A stretch of DNA of 64,000 bases from Ruminococcus sp. (GCA_017961625.1 JAGCWY010000131.1:3378-67377); one strand, 5' to 3'; positions 41,273-50,635 are shown, counted from the stretch's first letter. Notes: generated by a model not told the origin, from the letters alone. Translations and numbers: made by a program.

Positions 41273-43198
41273 TTACTGGTCAAGCTCAATCAGAAGCTCA
41301 AAATCAGCATCGATCCTCTGTTTAAGCTCTTCGATCTCGGCGCATTTGCGGTTCATCAGCTCGTAATCGCTGTAGACCTCCTCTCTGCCGATTTCCTCGG
41401 TAAGAGAGTCAATCTGCGCCTGAAGGTCGTCGATTTCCTTTTCAAGGCGTTTCATTTCATTTTTTCTTGCAGCGTCAGCACTTCTCTGCTGCTTGCTGCG
41501 ATAGCCCTTTACGGACTTTTCTTTTGCTGCTTCTGCAGCCCGTTGTTGCTTTGCGGCTTCGAGAGCTTTACGCTCCGCAGCCTGCTCTTCCCGCAGTACA
41601 TCGAGATATTTATTGAAGCCATAGTTGTGTAAACGATAGCTTCCGCCCGATAATTCGATGAGACGGTCAGAGATTTTACTCAGGAGATACCGGTCATGGC
41701 TCACAAATATGACCGTTCCTGTATATTCAGCCAGCGCCTCCTCGATAGCCTCCTTTGAACTGAGGTCGAGGTGGTTGGTCGGCTCGTCGAGTATGAGCAC
41801 GTTTCCATGCTCCTGCATCATAATGGCGAAACAGAGCTTAGCCCGCTCGCCGCCGCTGATGACGCCCGTTTCCTTGAACACATTCTCGCCCACCAAGCGC
41901 ACCTGTGCAAGGAGACTGCGGACTTCAAGATCCGACATAAGGGGATAGCGGCTGTGGAGCTCTTCCATGACAGTGAGCTCCTTATGAAGGTTTGTGCTTT
42001 CCTGTTCAAAATAGGAAATTTTAATATTGCTGTTCCAGCGAACGAGCCCCCTGTGCGGCAGCTGTTCCTGGAGTATGCGCAACAGCGTTGATTTACCAAT
42101 GCCGTTGTCGCCTATGATACCGACTTTTTCGCCTCTGCGGACTTCAAAGTCGAGGGTATCCACAAGTGTTTTGCGTGAAGCGCCTTCTCCTACGGATATG
42201 TCCACGCCCTTTACCTTGAGCACGTCTATCGGCGGCTCAACTGAGTATGTGAAGCGAATCTTCGCGTGTTTTGTGTCGTGAACGGGGCGTTCTACGCGCT
42301 CTATCTTTTCAAGCTGTTTTCTGCGGCTCTGAGCCATTTTTGTAGTGGACGCGCGGACGAGGTTCTTAGCAACGTAGTCCTCCAGCTGAGCTATCTGCTT
42401 CTGCTGGAGCTCGTATTCCTTCTCGCGGCGGGCGTCGTTTTCCTCACGCTGCCTTACGAAGGCTGTATAATTGCCCCTGTAGCGTGTGAGTATGCCTCTT
42501 TCTATTTCGCAGACCGAGGTACAGAGCCTGTCAAGGAAGTAGCGGTCATGGGAAACTATCAGTATAGCGCCCTTGTAGGAGCGGAGATAGTCCTCAAGCC
42601 ACATTATTGTCTTGAAGTCAAGATGGTTAGTAGGCTCATCAAGTATGAGCAGATTTGGCTCCTCAAGGAGGAGTCTGGCGATACAAAGTCTGGTTTTTTC
42701 TCCGCCGCTGAAACCTGACACTGTGCGCTCCAGCTCTTCGCCGGAGAAGCCCATGCCGTTAAGCACCATGCGTATCTTCACGTCTGTATTGTAGCCGTCG
42801 TTGGCTTCTATCCATGAGGACAGCTGCTGGTACTCATCTGCAGCAGAATCATCGCCCATTTCTATTTCAAGTTCTATTTCGCGGAGACGGTCGATAGCCT
42901 TATGTACAGGCTCAAAAACACTCCTCATCTCTTCAATGACCGTGTTTTCGGTATTGAGACCGCCCATTTGTTCGAGGTAACCCACTGTTGTCTTTGCAGC
43001 AATGGATACTATACCGTCCTTTTCAGTGAAGCGGTCGGGATCAACCGAGCCTGTGAGTATCTTTAGCAGGGTGGACTTGCCGCAGCCATTATTGCCTACG
43101 AGTCCTATCCTGTCGTTCTCATCGATAGTGAGAGATACGTTGTTCAGAACCTGATTCCCGTTATAGAATTTGTTTATGTTCGTTAAGCTTGCAAGCAT
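41273..43198 (-). CDS. ABC-F family ATPase
   Basis: 641 residues, no membrane part: two ABC domains in tandem with Walker A GNNGCGKST and GDNGIGKST, signatures SGGEKTRL and SGGERAKL, Walker B LLILDEPTNHLD and VLILDEPTNHLD, a charged linker between them, and a C-terminal coiled coil (Glu/Lys/Arg-rich, about 560-641). ABC-F proteins act on the ribosome, as translation factors or antibiotic protectors. The start at 43198 follows AAGGAAG; upstream in-frame residues (to 43348) overlap the promoter and are not coding. The Uup/YdiF-like tail argues for a housekeeping subtype. Confidence 0.92.
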   Translation of the reverse strand: MLASLTNINKFYNGNQVLNNVSLTIDENDRIGLVGNNGCGKSTLLKILTGSVDPDRFTEKDGIVSIAAKTTVGYLEQMGGLNTENTVIEEMRSVFEPVHKAIDRLREIELEIEMGDDSAADEYQQLSSWIEANDGYNTDVKIRMVLNGMGFSGEELERTVSGFSGGEKTRLCIARLLLEEPNLLILDEPTNHLDFKTIMWLEDYLRSYKGAILIVSHDRYFLDRLCTSVCEIERGILTRYRGNYTAFVRQREENDARREKEYELQQKQIAQLEDYVAKNLVRASTTKMAQSRRKQLEKIERVERPVHDTKHAKIRFTYSVEPPIDVLKVKGVDISVGEGASRKTLVDTLDFEVRRGEKVGIIGDNGIGKSTLLRILQEQLPHRGLVRWNSNIKISYFEQESTNLHKELTVMEELHSRYPLMSDLEVRSLLAQVRLVGENVFKETGVISGGERAKLCFAIMMQEHGNVLILDEPTNHLDLSSKEAIEEALAEYTGTVIFVSHDRYLLSKISDRLIELSGGSYRLHNYGFNKYLDVLREEQAAERKALEAAKQQRAAEAAKEKSVKGYRSKQQRSADAARKNEMKRLEKEIDDLQAQIDSLTEEIGREEVYSDYELMNRKCAEIEELKQRIDADFELLIELDQ

Positions 43199-43319
43199 TG
43201 CAGACTTCCTTTTTTTAGCCGTAATGCACAACCGGCAGTTGAATGCTTTGTGCAGGCTGCAATTAAATATCCTGCTGTCCACAATAGGTCCACAAAGCGG
43301 GCAGCATATATATACAAAC

Positions 43320-43348
43320 ATAATAACACTTTCCGACTGAAATGTCAA
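43320..43348 (-). promoter_or_regulatory. Sigma-A promoter of the ABC-F gene
   Basis: Minus strand: TTGACA, 17-base spacer, TATTAT. Lies downstream of the terminator of the candidate ncRNA, so the ABC-F gene has its own start. Confidence 0.75.
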
Positions 43349-43441
43349 TGGTCACCGTCAATATAATTACCATATAGATATATAGCTAATTTATACAATA
43401 TACATTAAAAATGCCGTTTATTCATATATTTATGAATAAAA

Positions 43442-43596
43442 AGTGAAAAAGTCCTCCTCACAGGAAGACTTTTTCACAGGAATGAACTTTTAAAAAGTGA
43501 GAGGGTAAAAACGTGTCCCGTGCAGGGCTCTTAGAGCCTAATATGGATATAATATCCCCGGATAGTGACCACAGACCTGTTGCCTGCGCACCTTCA
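43442..43596 (-). ncRNA. Candidate noncoding RNA of about 155 nt
   Basis: Minus-strand transcript from the promoter at 43603-43630 to a terminator with an 11-base stem (GTGAAAAAGTC / GACTTTTTCAC; T-runs) at 43442-43477. It has potential pairings GTGC.AGG / CCTGCAC closing a region with the hairpin GGATA/TATCC. There is no ORF with RBS. It lies between divergent genes and is not the leader of ABC-F. Class not recognised. Confidence 0.5.
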
Positions 43597-43602
43597 AGTA
43601 GT

Positions 43603-43630
43603 ATTATATCACAAATTGTTGCAAATACAA
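43603..43630 (-). promoter_or_regulatory. Promoter of the candidate ncRNA
   Basis: Minus strand: TTGTAT, 16-base spacer, TATAAT with an extended TG three bases ahead of the -10 box. Confidence 0.6.
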
Positions 43631-43762
43631 TGAAAAATACTCTTTTTTCGAGAAGATTTTTTGAAATTCCCACAACAATTATATATAATTGTCTTGCATT
43701 AAGCATATATTTATGATACAATAATACATATAAATTTGAATTTTAGTAAAAGGAGGGAGAGC

Positions 43763-46000
43763 ATGAGCAGAAGGATACTGATAGGCGTCGTTATCGCAGA
43801 CTGCCATATAGATTTCCAATGCGAGATACTGCGCGGTATAATAACGCAGGCTTTCAAGAGCAACTGCGATATAGCAGTCATAGCCCCCCTTCATGACTTT
43901 TCCGTCAGCTCCGTCCATAAGAACGCGGAAAAGACTATATTTGACCTCATACTCTCCGACAGCATAGATGGTATAATATATGACAGGAACACCTTCCACA
44001 ACGAGGATATATGCCGGCATATAGATGATCTCTGTCGTCGCTCTGAAAAGCCCGTAATGCTCCTTGACCACAATGACCACAAAAGCTTTGAGACTACCTC
44101 CGTGGACGACCGCGAAGCCTTTGAGACCATTACTGATCACCTTATAAACGTTCACGGATATAAAAGGATATACTGTCTTACCGGTCCGAAGAACACTTTC
44201 AGCGGAGAGGAGAGACTTGCCGGTTACAGGAGCTCAATGAAAAGGCACGGCATAGCTGTAGGTGCGGACTGGTGTCAGTACGGCGATTTCTGGACGGAAG
44301 CTCCGAAAAAGCTTGCAAAACGGATATTAAGCGGAGAGCTTGAACGTCCGGAGGCTATAGTCTGTGGAAATGACGTTATGGCTATAACCCTTACAAAGCT
44401 TTTCACCGACGCAGGTCTGCGTGTTCCCGGCGATATCGCCATAACCGGCTATGACGCTTCCATGGAGGGATATCAGTCAACTCCATCCATAACCAGCTAC
44501 TGCCGCCCGAATTTCCAGCTGGGTGCGGAATCGGTTAGGAGACTCTACCGTATTATCACCGGAAAGATCTGCAGCAGGGTGCCAAATGAGAACGGAGAGC
44601 TCAGGCTCGGAGAAAGCTGCGGCTGTGCCGAGAATCAAGGACTGCGTCGAAATATACAGCGTAATATAAGCATAAACAGCCGCTTTGAGACACAGCTTCT
44701 CTACGGCGATATGCTCTTTGACATTACCAATGCGGATAATATAGCGACTTTTGCCGACAGGCTGGATAATTATACCTACTTCCTGCATAAAATGAGAAGG
44801 GTGCGTATCTGTCTCACCAAGAGCTATATCGACTCAACGGTGGACAAAAACGCAGAGGAGCTAAGCTTCCGGGTAGGGGACGAGATGAAGGTGATACTTG
44901 CAAAGTCGGCTATATGGCGAGAATCAGAGAGCCGGAGCTTTTTCAGCTCCTCGGCGCTGCTCCCGGACTACAGTGAGGAACGCAGCTATCCTTCAGCCTT
45001 TTTCCTTTCGCCTCTTCATTACAACAACAACTTTTTCGGCTACTGTGCCGTCTCCTTCGGAAAGGAGCCACGATCATTCAGCTCTCTTTACATGAAGTGG
45101 ATTAACTACGTAAATGTAGCTCTTGAGCAGGTTAGCATCAAGGCGATAATGAACAGAACGATCCTCAATACCAGCAAGGCTTTGCTCTACGATCATATAA
45201 CAGGTCTCCTAAACAGGAGCGGCATCGAGCAGGAATTCAGTACGAAGCTCTCGGCTCATTCGGGGAACAGCTTCATCGAGTGTGCTGCGTTTGAGCTCCA
45301 CGGACTGAAAAAAGCCTACTACCAGAGCGGTGAGGAAAAATCCAACAGTATCATGGCTGCCTTTGCGAAGAAGCTCCGCTCCTGCATACGCGGCAGGGAG
45401 ATATGCGGAGCATGGGCTGCTCAGACTCTCTGCGTTATAAGTCCCGATGAAGGACGGGCAGAGGAGATATACAGTGAGCTCTGCGGTAAGATAAAGGAAA
45501 CACAGTTCAGCGGTGATGAAAACTGCAATATAGACTTTACGGTGGGAGTATGCGGACTGGAGATAACTCCATCTGCCGACCTTTCGGACGCTATGTACAG
45601 GGCTACTGTGAACAGGGTGTTCTCCTATGCTATCTCTGAGCCTACTTCAAATCCGCAGTTTGAAAAGCTCTGCCTTCTCAGGAACAGGATAATGAAGAAC
45701 CCTGAGCTCCCTTGGAAGATAAACGAGATAGCAGAAAGCCTTTATCTCAGCAAGAGCTATCTGCAAAAGATATACAAGTCCTACTTCGGTAAGAGCATAA
45801 TCGAGGAAATGATACAGTTCCGAATAGACAACGCAAAGACACTGCTCTCACAGACGGATATGACTGTTACGGAGATATCCCGTGAGTGCGGCTATTCATC
45901 ATACAACTACTTCGTCCGCCAGTTCAGATCCTGCGAGGGAGTCTCGCCGTCTGACTACCGTGATGAACAGAAAAGAAAGGCTGAAGAAAATGAGAGCTGA
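43763..46000 (+). CDS. PBP-like sensor - GGDEF-like - AraC DNA-binding hybrid regulator
   Basis: 745 residues. Residues about 1-285 resemble LacI/GalR-type periplasmic-binding folds (RRILIGVVIADCHID, ICGNDVMAITLTKLF, DIAITGYDAS) but lack the LacI HTH. About 300-460 is a helical linker. Residues about 470-620 look like a GGDEF domain at the start (YDHITGLLNRSGIEQEF) with no GGDEF signature. Residues about 640-740 hold AraC HTHs (WKINEIAESLYLSKSYLQKI, TVTEISRECGYSSYNYF). RBS AAAGGAGGGAGA; the start at 43763 is chosen on that basis. It probably senses a sugar-like ligand and controls transcription. Confidence 0.83.
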   Translation: MSRRILIGVVIADCHIDFQCEILRGIITQAFKSNCDIAVIAPLHDFSVSSVHKNAEKTIFDLILSDSIDGIIYDRNTFHNEDICRHIDDLCRRSEKPVMLLDHNDHKSFETTSVDDREAFETITDHLINVHGYKRIYCLTGPKNTFSGEERLAGYRSSMKRHGIAVGADWCQYGDFWTEAPKKLAKRILSGELERPEAIVCGNDVMAITLTKLFTDAGLRVPGDIAITGYDASMEGYQSTPSITSYCRPNFQLGAESVRRLYRIITGKICSRVPNENGELRLGESCGCAENQGLRRNIQRNISINSRFETQLLYGDMLFDITNADNIATFADRLDNYTYFLHKMRRVRICLTKSYIDSTVDKNAEELSFRVGDEMKVILAKSAIWRESESRSFFSSSALLPDYSEERSYPSAFFLSPLHYNNNFFGYCAVSFGKEPRSFSSLYMKWINYVNVALEQVSIKAIMNRTILNTSKALLYDHITGLLNRSGIEQEFSTKLSAHSGNSFIECAAFELHGLKKAYYQSGEEKSNSIMAAFAKKLRSCIRGREICGAWAAQTLCVISPDEGRAEEIYSELCGKIKETQFSGDENCNIDFTVGVCGLEITPSADLSDAMYRATVNRVFSYAISEPTSNPQFEKLCLLRNRIMKNPELPWKINEIAESLYLSKSYLQKIYKSYFGKSIIEEMIQFRIDNAKTLLSQTDMTVTEISRECGYSSYNYFVRQFRSCEGVSPSDYRDEQKRKAEENES

Positions 46001-46337
46001 AGTAATACTTATGAAATGTCCCGAGGCAAAGCGCATCTACGGCGTAAGAGTTGAGGAGAGGTATGGGGACTGGTTCCGTACATGGGCTTTCCCCGTAGAT
46101 CCGAAACGCGCTTCAAGCGAGGGCTTCGACAGGAACGAGATAAAAGGCAATCTCAATCCGGCAGACGGCTACAACGGCTGCCCCTACTGCAAGTCGATAA
46201 AGTTCGTGCAATGCAGCCGCTGTGGAAAGCTCAGCTGCTGGAACAACGAGGAACGTGTGACCTGCGGCTGGTGCGGTCTCACAGGAGATATAGAGACCAC
46301 AGAGGACGAGATAGAAGTTAAAAGCGGAGATTATTGA
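45990..46337 (+). CDS. Zinc-ribbon protein (TerY-C-like)
   Basis: 115 residues, with a polar N-terminal half and a C-terminal zinc ribbon: CPYCKSIKFVQCSRCGKLSC and then CGWCG, four CxxC-type pairs, similar to the metal-binding C-terminal domain near TerY. Starts at 45990 with AAAGG about 12 bases upstream, overlapping the stop of the regulator by 11 bases. Function unknown; a metal- or nucleic-acid-binding role is inferred. Confidence 0.75.
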   Translation: MRAEVILMKCPEAKRIYGVRVEERYGDWFRTWAFPVDPKRASSEGFDRNEIKGNLNPADGYNGCPYCKSIKFVQCSRCGKLSCWNNEERVTCGWCGLTGDIETTEDEIEVKSGDY

Positions 46338-46354
46338 TAAAGGAGATATCTATT

Positions 46355-47002
46355 ATGGCTTCTATAATTGTAAGGGGCAAGGGAAGCATTTCCGTAAAGC
46401 CCGATCTTATCCGTCTTATGCTTGAAATGGAGTCCCGCAGCAAAGACTGCGGAGAGGCAATGGAAATGGCCGGGAGGGACCTTGAGGAGCTCCGAGATAT
46501 ATTTGTCGGCTTCGGCTTTGAAAGGGATTCACTGAAGACCTCGAACTTCAATGTGAGGACAGAGTACGAATCAGTTCACGACGAGAACCATGAATACCAC
46601 AATGTTTTCAAGGGCTATTGCTGCTCTCATTCACTGAATATAGAATTTGACCTCGATACGGAGCGACTTGCAGGGATATTGAGAGCCGTTTCCGCTTCAG
46701 CAGCTGCTCCTCAGCTGAATATATGCTTTACCGTAAAGGACGAGGAGCCTGCCCGTGAGGAGCTGATACGCCTTTCGGCTGAAAATGCAAAAAGAAAAGC
46801 GGAACTGTTATGTGAGGCTTCCGGAGTAAAGCTCGGCAGACTACTGAAAATAAGCTACGACCGCTCCGATATGAACTTTGTTTCGCAGGCACGCTATGGC
46901 ATGGACATGAACTGTCTGCGTGCTGAGGCAAAGGCAGTGAGCATAACTCCCGATGATATCAAACTGACCGACTCCGCGGAATTCGAGTGGGAGACAGTCT
47001 GA
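46355..47002 (+). CDS. SIMPL-domain (DUF541) protein
   Basis: 215 residues. Opens MASIIVRGKGSISVKPDLIR, the conserved beginning of SIMPL domains, followed by alternating strands and helices (DSLKTSNFNVRTEY) and a final VSITPDDIKLTDSAEFEWET. No signal peptide here, though many relatives are exported. RBS AAAGGAGAT. Same strand as the Zn-ribbon and CDF genes, 17 bases after the former's stop. Role unknown. Confidence 0.88.
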   Translation: MASIIVRGKGSISVKPDLIRLMLEMESRSKDCGEAMEMAGRDLEELRDIFVGFGFERDSLKTSNFNVRTEYESVHDENHEYHNVFKGYCCSHSLNIEFDLDTERLAGILRAVSASAAAPQLNICFTVKDEEPAREELIRLSAENAKRKAELLCEASGVKLGRLLKISYDRSDMNFVSQARYGMDMNCLRAEAKAVSITPDDIKLTDSAEFEWETV

Positions 47003-47017
47003 GAAGGTACATGGGAT

Positions 47018-48124
47018 ATGAACAGAGATAAGGTCATTGTCAGAACAAGTATCATAGGAATACTTGCGAATATTTTTCTTGCTTCCTTCAAGGCTGTGGT
47101 GGGAGTCATGAGCTCGTCCATAGCTATAATACTCGATGCGGTTAACAATCTCAGTGATGTCATGTCGTCGCTTATAACTATAATAGGAACGAAGCTGGCA
47201 AAAAAGCGCCCCGACAAGAAGCATCCCTATGGCTATGGGCGGGTTGAGAATCTGAGTACCTCTCTTATAGCGGTGATAGTTCTCTATGCCGGCGTTACCT
47301 CCTTTGTGGAGGCCATAAAGAAGATAATATCGCCTCCTGTCCCGGACTATTCCGCAGCTGCAATAATTATTGTGGCAGTAGCTGTGGCTGTAAAGCTGAT
47401 TCTCGGACACTATGTCAGAAAAAAAGGAGAGAGCGTGGGCTCGGACTCTCTTATAGCCTCAGGAAAGGATGCCCTTCTAGACTCGGTCATCTCCGCTGCT
47501 ACGCTTCTTGCGGCAGTGATATACCTCGTGTTACACATACGTACTGAAGCATGGCTCGGCGCAGTGATATCGCTTGTCATTATCAAATCCGGACTGGAGA
47601 TACTTGGGGATAGCCTTTCAAGCATAATCGGAAAGCGCATAAGCAGCGACCTCTCGAAGGAGATAAAGGATACAGTGACCTCCTTCCCCGAGGTGCAGGG
47701 AGCCTACGACCTGATACTGCACAGCTACGGCCCTGACCTTCTTATAGGCTCGGTTCATATAGAGATACCGGATACCATGAGCGTTGCCGAGCTTGATAAG
47801 CTGGAGCACAGGATAACGGAGAAGGTGCTTGAAGAGCACAAGGCAATACTTGCAGGTATAAGTGTTTATGCTGTTAATACGCAGAACGACAGGGCTTCAC
47901 AGATGTATGAGGATATACGCAGGAACGTCATGTCACATGAATACGTGCTGCAAATACACGGCTTCTACCTTGATGAGCAGAAAATGACTATTCATTTTGA
48001 TATCATCATAGACTTTGCGGCTCCTGACAGAGAGGAGCTGTATGACCATATCCTCAAAGAAACTCAGGAAGCCTATCCTGATTATAATGTCAGCATAACT
48101 CTCGATACTGATATCAGTGACTAA
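47018..48124 (+). CDS. Cation diffusion facilitator (CDF) transporter
   Basis: 368 residues; exports Zn/Fe/Mn-type divalent metal in exchange for protons. Six hydrophobic segments in the first 210 residues, with metal-site motifs SSIAIILDAVNNLSDVMSS (AxxxD in helix II) and SGKDALLDSVIS (helix V), the loop KKHPYGYGRVE, then a cytoplasmic ferredoxin-like domain (about 215-300) and a further 70-residue extension. It is close behind the SIMPL gene (15 bases). Confidence 0.93.
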   Translation: MNRDKVIVRTSIIGILANIFLASFKAVVGVMSSSIAIILDAVNNLSDVMSSLITIIGTKLAKKRPDKKHPYGYGRVENLSTSLIAVIVLYAGVTSFVEAIKKIISPPVPDYSAAAIIIVAVAVAVKLILGHYVRKKGESVGSDSLIASGKDALLDSVISAATLLAAVIYLVLHIRTEAWLGAVISLVIIKSGLEILGDSLSSIIGKRISSDLSKEIKDTVTSFPEVQGAYDLILHSYGPDLLIGSVHIEIPDTMSVAELDKLEHRITEKVLEEHKAILAGISVYAVNTQNDRASQMYEDIRRNVMSHEYVLQIHGFYLDEQKMTIHFDIIIDFAAPDREELYDHILKETQEAYPDYNVSITLDTDISD

Positions 48125-48143
48125 CGCATAATGAAATAAAATG

Positions 48144-48186
48144 ATCCCGCAGACTTTCACATTATGAAAGCCTGCGGGATTTCCTT
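48144..48186. terminator. Bidirectional terminator
   Basis: ATCCCGCAG / CTGCGGGAT stem continued by CTTTCA / TGAAAG across one or two unpaired bases, and T-rich flanks. Separates the CDF gene (plus) from FolC (minus). Confidence 0.85.
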
Positions 48187-48194
48187 ATCTTATA

Positions 48195-49451
48195 TCATGC
48201 TCCGTACTTATTCAGGTACTCGCTTGCAAGATAAAGTGAACCGCATATCACAGCTACGCCGTTGTTTTCAAGGGCGAGAGCCTTTGCTTTTTCCACACAT
48301 TCTGCAAGTGTACCAGTCTCGGCTTCTGTCCTGAAGCTTGCGATATCCGCAATAGTTTCGGCAGGCACGGCGTTTGCCGCAAAGCCGTCTACTGCAAAGA
48401 GCCGGTCAGAAAGTTCGGATATGGTTTTGATACAGCCGATATAGTCTTTGGAGTCCACCATGCCCATGACAGTATATATCTTCTTTCTGCGCGTACTGAG
48501 ATACATCAGCATGAGGGAAAGCATTCCTACGCCGGCAGGATTGTGACCGCCGTCCACGATAACAGGCGGCTCGCCATCAATGTACTGTACTCTTGCCCTT
48601 ACCTGAGTAGTTTCCACAGATCTTATTATAGCGCTCTCGCTTATGGAAAAGCCCTTGCTGCGGAGATAGATACAGGCGGTTATGGCAGTCTGAGCATTGT
48701 ATTTCTGATGTATGCCGGGCATTGCCGGAGTTAGGGTTATGCCCCTGTATATGAAAGGTGAGTAAAGTCCGCCGTCGGGAGATGGGCGGCACTGTTCACA
48801 GGGTATGAGCTCAGCACCTGTTTCCTCAGCTGCCTTTCTGACGAGTTCCCTTACGCTTTCAGGATTGTCCTCGGATAGAATCACAGCCGAGTCTCTCTTG
48901 ATTATGCCTGCCTTGTGAGAGGCTATCTCCTCCACGGTCTCGCCCAGAAGAGCAGTATGATCGAGGGATATGGATGTTATTACCGACACAAGTGGCGGCG
49001 GTATCACGTTGGTGGAGTCAAGAAGTCCGCCTATGCCTGTTTCAAGTACGACGATATCGCATTTCTCACGCTCGTACCACAGCATGGCTATAGCCATTGT
49101 TATCTCGAACTGGGAATAAGCCTTGTCGTCAACTCTTTCCTTTACGAATTCCGCAAGGTCGCAGAGGGACTTCTCGTCTATCTCGTCGTCGTTTATGCGT
49201 ATCCTGTCGGTGTAGCGCAGAACGAAGGGGGAGGTGAATTTACCCGTCTTATAGCCCGAGAACTGCAATGCATTTGCGATATATTCAAGAGTTGAGCCCT
49301 TACCGTTGGTGCCTGCGATATGTACAAATTTCAGCCGCTCCTGCGGATCTCCCACGCGATTCATAAGCTCCTTTGCTCGGGAGAGGTCGGTTATTCTGCC
49401 GCCCGATTTGGTATAGGAATTTATGAAGCTCATACATTCTTCTATGTTCAT
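48195..49451 (-). CDS. folC: Folylpolyglutamate synthase / dihydrofolate synthase
   Basis: 418 residues; adds glutamate to (dihydro)pteroate/folate with ATP. P-loop HIAGTNGKGST near residue 42, DSTNVI loop, LDHTALLG, DGGHNPAGV and VMGMVDSKDY as in the Mur ligase-like FolC family. RBS AAAGGAG before ATG. The hairpin at 49476-49496 lies just upstream. Confidence 0.93.
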   Translation of the reverse strand: MNIEECMSFINSYTKSGGRITDLSRAKELMNRVGDPQERLKFVHIAGTNGKGSTLEYIANALQFSGYKTGKFTSPFVLRYTDRIRINDDEIDEKSLCDLAEFVKERVDDKAYSQFEITMAIAMLWYEREKCDIVVLETGIGGLLDSTNVIPPPLVSVITSISLDHTALLGETVEEIASHKAGIIKRDSAVILSEDNPESVRELVRKAAEETGAELIPCEQCRPSPDGGLYSPFIYRGITLTPAMPGIHQKYNAQTAITACIYLRSKGFSISESAIIRSVETTQVRARVQYIDGEPPVIVDGGHNPAGVGMLSLMLMYLSTRRKKIYTVMGMVDSKDYIGCIKTISELSDRLFAVDGFAANAVPAETIADIASFRTEAETGTLAECVEKAKALALENNGVAVICGSLYLASEYLNKYGA

Positions 49452-49475
49452 GGTTTCTCCTTTAACTAATGCTAT

Positions 49476-49496
49476 CAGGGAGGCAAAGCCTCCCTG
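49476..49496. terminator. Hairpin between SDR and FolC genes
   Basis: CAGGGAGGC / GCCTCCCTG, 3-base loop; followed by TATACTTTTT on the plus side but without a U-run on the minus side where the SDR gene ends. Confidence 0.55.
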
Positions 49497-49504
49497 TATA
49501 CTTT

Positions 49505-50248
49505 TTAATACACTCCTGCCTGTTTTTCAGCCTTGGCAACAGCTTCTTCAAGTGTCATGCCCGTAAACTCCTGTGCCGAGAAGATACGTCCGCATTTTTT
49601 GTCGTCGATAAAGGCTCCAACAAGTACGCCCGGAAGTGCGCTTTCGGGAGAGTTCGGGGCATTTGGTCCGCCGAGATCTGTCCTGCACCAGCCCGGATCT
49701 GTAAGACTGAGAGTAACATCAGTTCCCTCATAGTTCTTGCCAAGATCACGTGTCACCTTGTTGAGAGCAGCCTTTGCTGCGGAATAGCCGGCCTGTTCGG
49801 GTTCGAGGTCTATGCCGCTTGTTGTGTTTACTATCCTTCCGAAGCCTCTCTCCTTCATCTGTGGAAGAAAATGATAGCAAATCATCATCGGCGCTGTAGT
49901 GTTTATCTTAAAGCTTATGTCATAGTCCGATGCAGGAGTTGCAAGATAGTCAGTGCGATAAGCTATCTGTAGACCTGCGTTGTTGAGTATTATGTCAGGC
50001 TTTGTACCATTTTCGTCGATAGTACGGCACATTTTCTCAACCTGTTCCATGTCCGAAAGCTCTGCTGTCACGATGTAAGCGTCAACGCCCAGCGCCTTTA
50101 CCTCGCTGAGTACCTTTTCGCAGTGCTCCTCAGTTCTGCTGTGGAGAATGAGGTTGCAGCCCTGCTTAGCCATGAATATCGCCGAAAGATAACCGATACC
50201 ACGGCTCGCGCCCGTAATGAGCGTCCATTTCCCTTTTACATTTACCAT
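49505..50248 (-). CDS. Short-chain dehydrogenase/reductase
   Basis: 247 residues. TGASRGIG at residues 13-20, NNAG in ILNNAGLQ, catalytic Ser near NTTSGIDLE and YxxxK as GYSAAKAA, then LTDPGWCRTDLGGP. NADPH-type nucleotide site (R after SG). RBS GGAGGAAG. Substrate unknown; distinct from the SDR at 7.4 kb. Confidence 0.9.
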   Translation of the reverse strand: MVNVKGKWTLITGASRGIGYLSAIFMAKQGCNLILHSRTEEHCEKVLSEVKALGVDAYIVTAELSDMEQVEKMCRTIDENGTKPDIILNNAGLQIAYRTDYLATPASDYDISFKINTTAPMMICYHFLPQMKERGFGRIVNTTSGIDLEPEQAGYSAAKAALNKVTRDLGKNYEGTDVTLSLTDPGWCRTDLGGPNAPNSPESALPGVLVGAFIDDKKCGRIFSAQEFTGMTLEEAVAKAEKQAGVY

Positions 50249-50286
50249 GTTTTCTTCCTCCTGTGGGATATTTATTTATATATGCA

Positions 50287-50312
50287 ATTCTCCCGCCGTG
50301 TGACGGGAGAAT
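50287..50312 (-). terminator. Terminator between the Dabb and SDR genes
   Basis: ATTCTCCCG / CGGGAGAAT stem with 8-base loop; sits just after the Dabb stop on the minus strand. Confidence 0.65.
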
Positions 50313-50317
50313 AAACA

Positions 50318-50620
50318 TCAGTATTCGTAGTCGATACAAGCTCTGTCTGTCTTTACTGTACCGATAAATCTGCCGAACTCAATATGCGCAGGGTGTACCT
50401 GATATGCGTTGAGATCGTCGATAGTGTCGAAGTCGCAGAGAAGAGAGATAGTGTAATTGCTCTCGGGAGCGTCCTTTGAGTTGATAACTATCTCGCCCTT
50501 TCTGAGCTCCTTCACGTTTGCGATAACGTTATCGAAGCGCTTCTGAGCTTCAAGAGCGTTTTCGTACTCGCTCCTGCCGTCAGCTTCTTTAAGCTTGAAC
50601 ATAACTATATGCTTTATCAT
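50318..50620 (-). CDS. Dabb-family (stress-responsive A/B barrel) protein
   Basis: 100 residues, a single dimeric alpha/beta-barrel domain. Opens MIKHIVMFKLKE and has YTISLLCDFDTIDDLNAY followed by HPAHIEF, the family pattern. RBS AAGGAAA. Often a small catabolic or stress protein; role here unknown. Confidence 0.9.
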   Translation of the reverse strand: MIKHIVMFKLKEADGRSEYENALEAQKRFDNVIANVKELRKGEIVINSKDAPESNYTISLLCDFDTIDDLNAYQVHPAHIEFGRFIGTVKTDRACIDYEY

Positions 50621-50635
50621 TTTATTTCCTTCTTT

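Noticed and set aside
41273..43198. ABC-F protein as an antibiotic-resistance determinant
   Set aside because: The long charged C-terminal coiled coil and lack of an attenuated leader fit the Uup/YdiF-like housekeeping group better; not decidable without alignment.
46841..47410. 189-codon minus-strand ORF over SIMPL and CDF genes
   Set aside because: Shadow of two well-supported genes.
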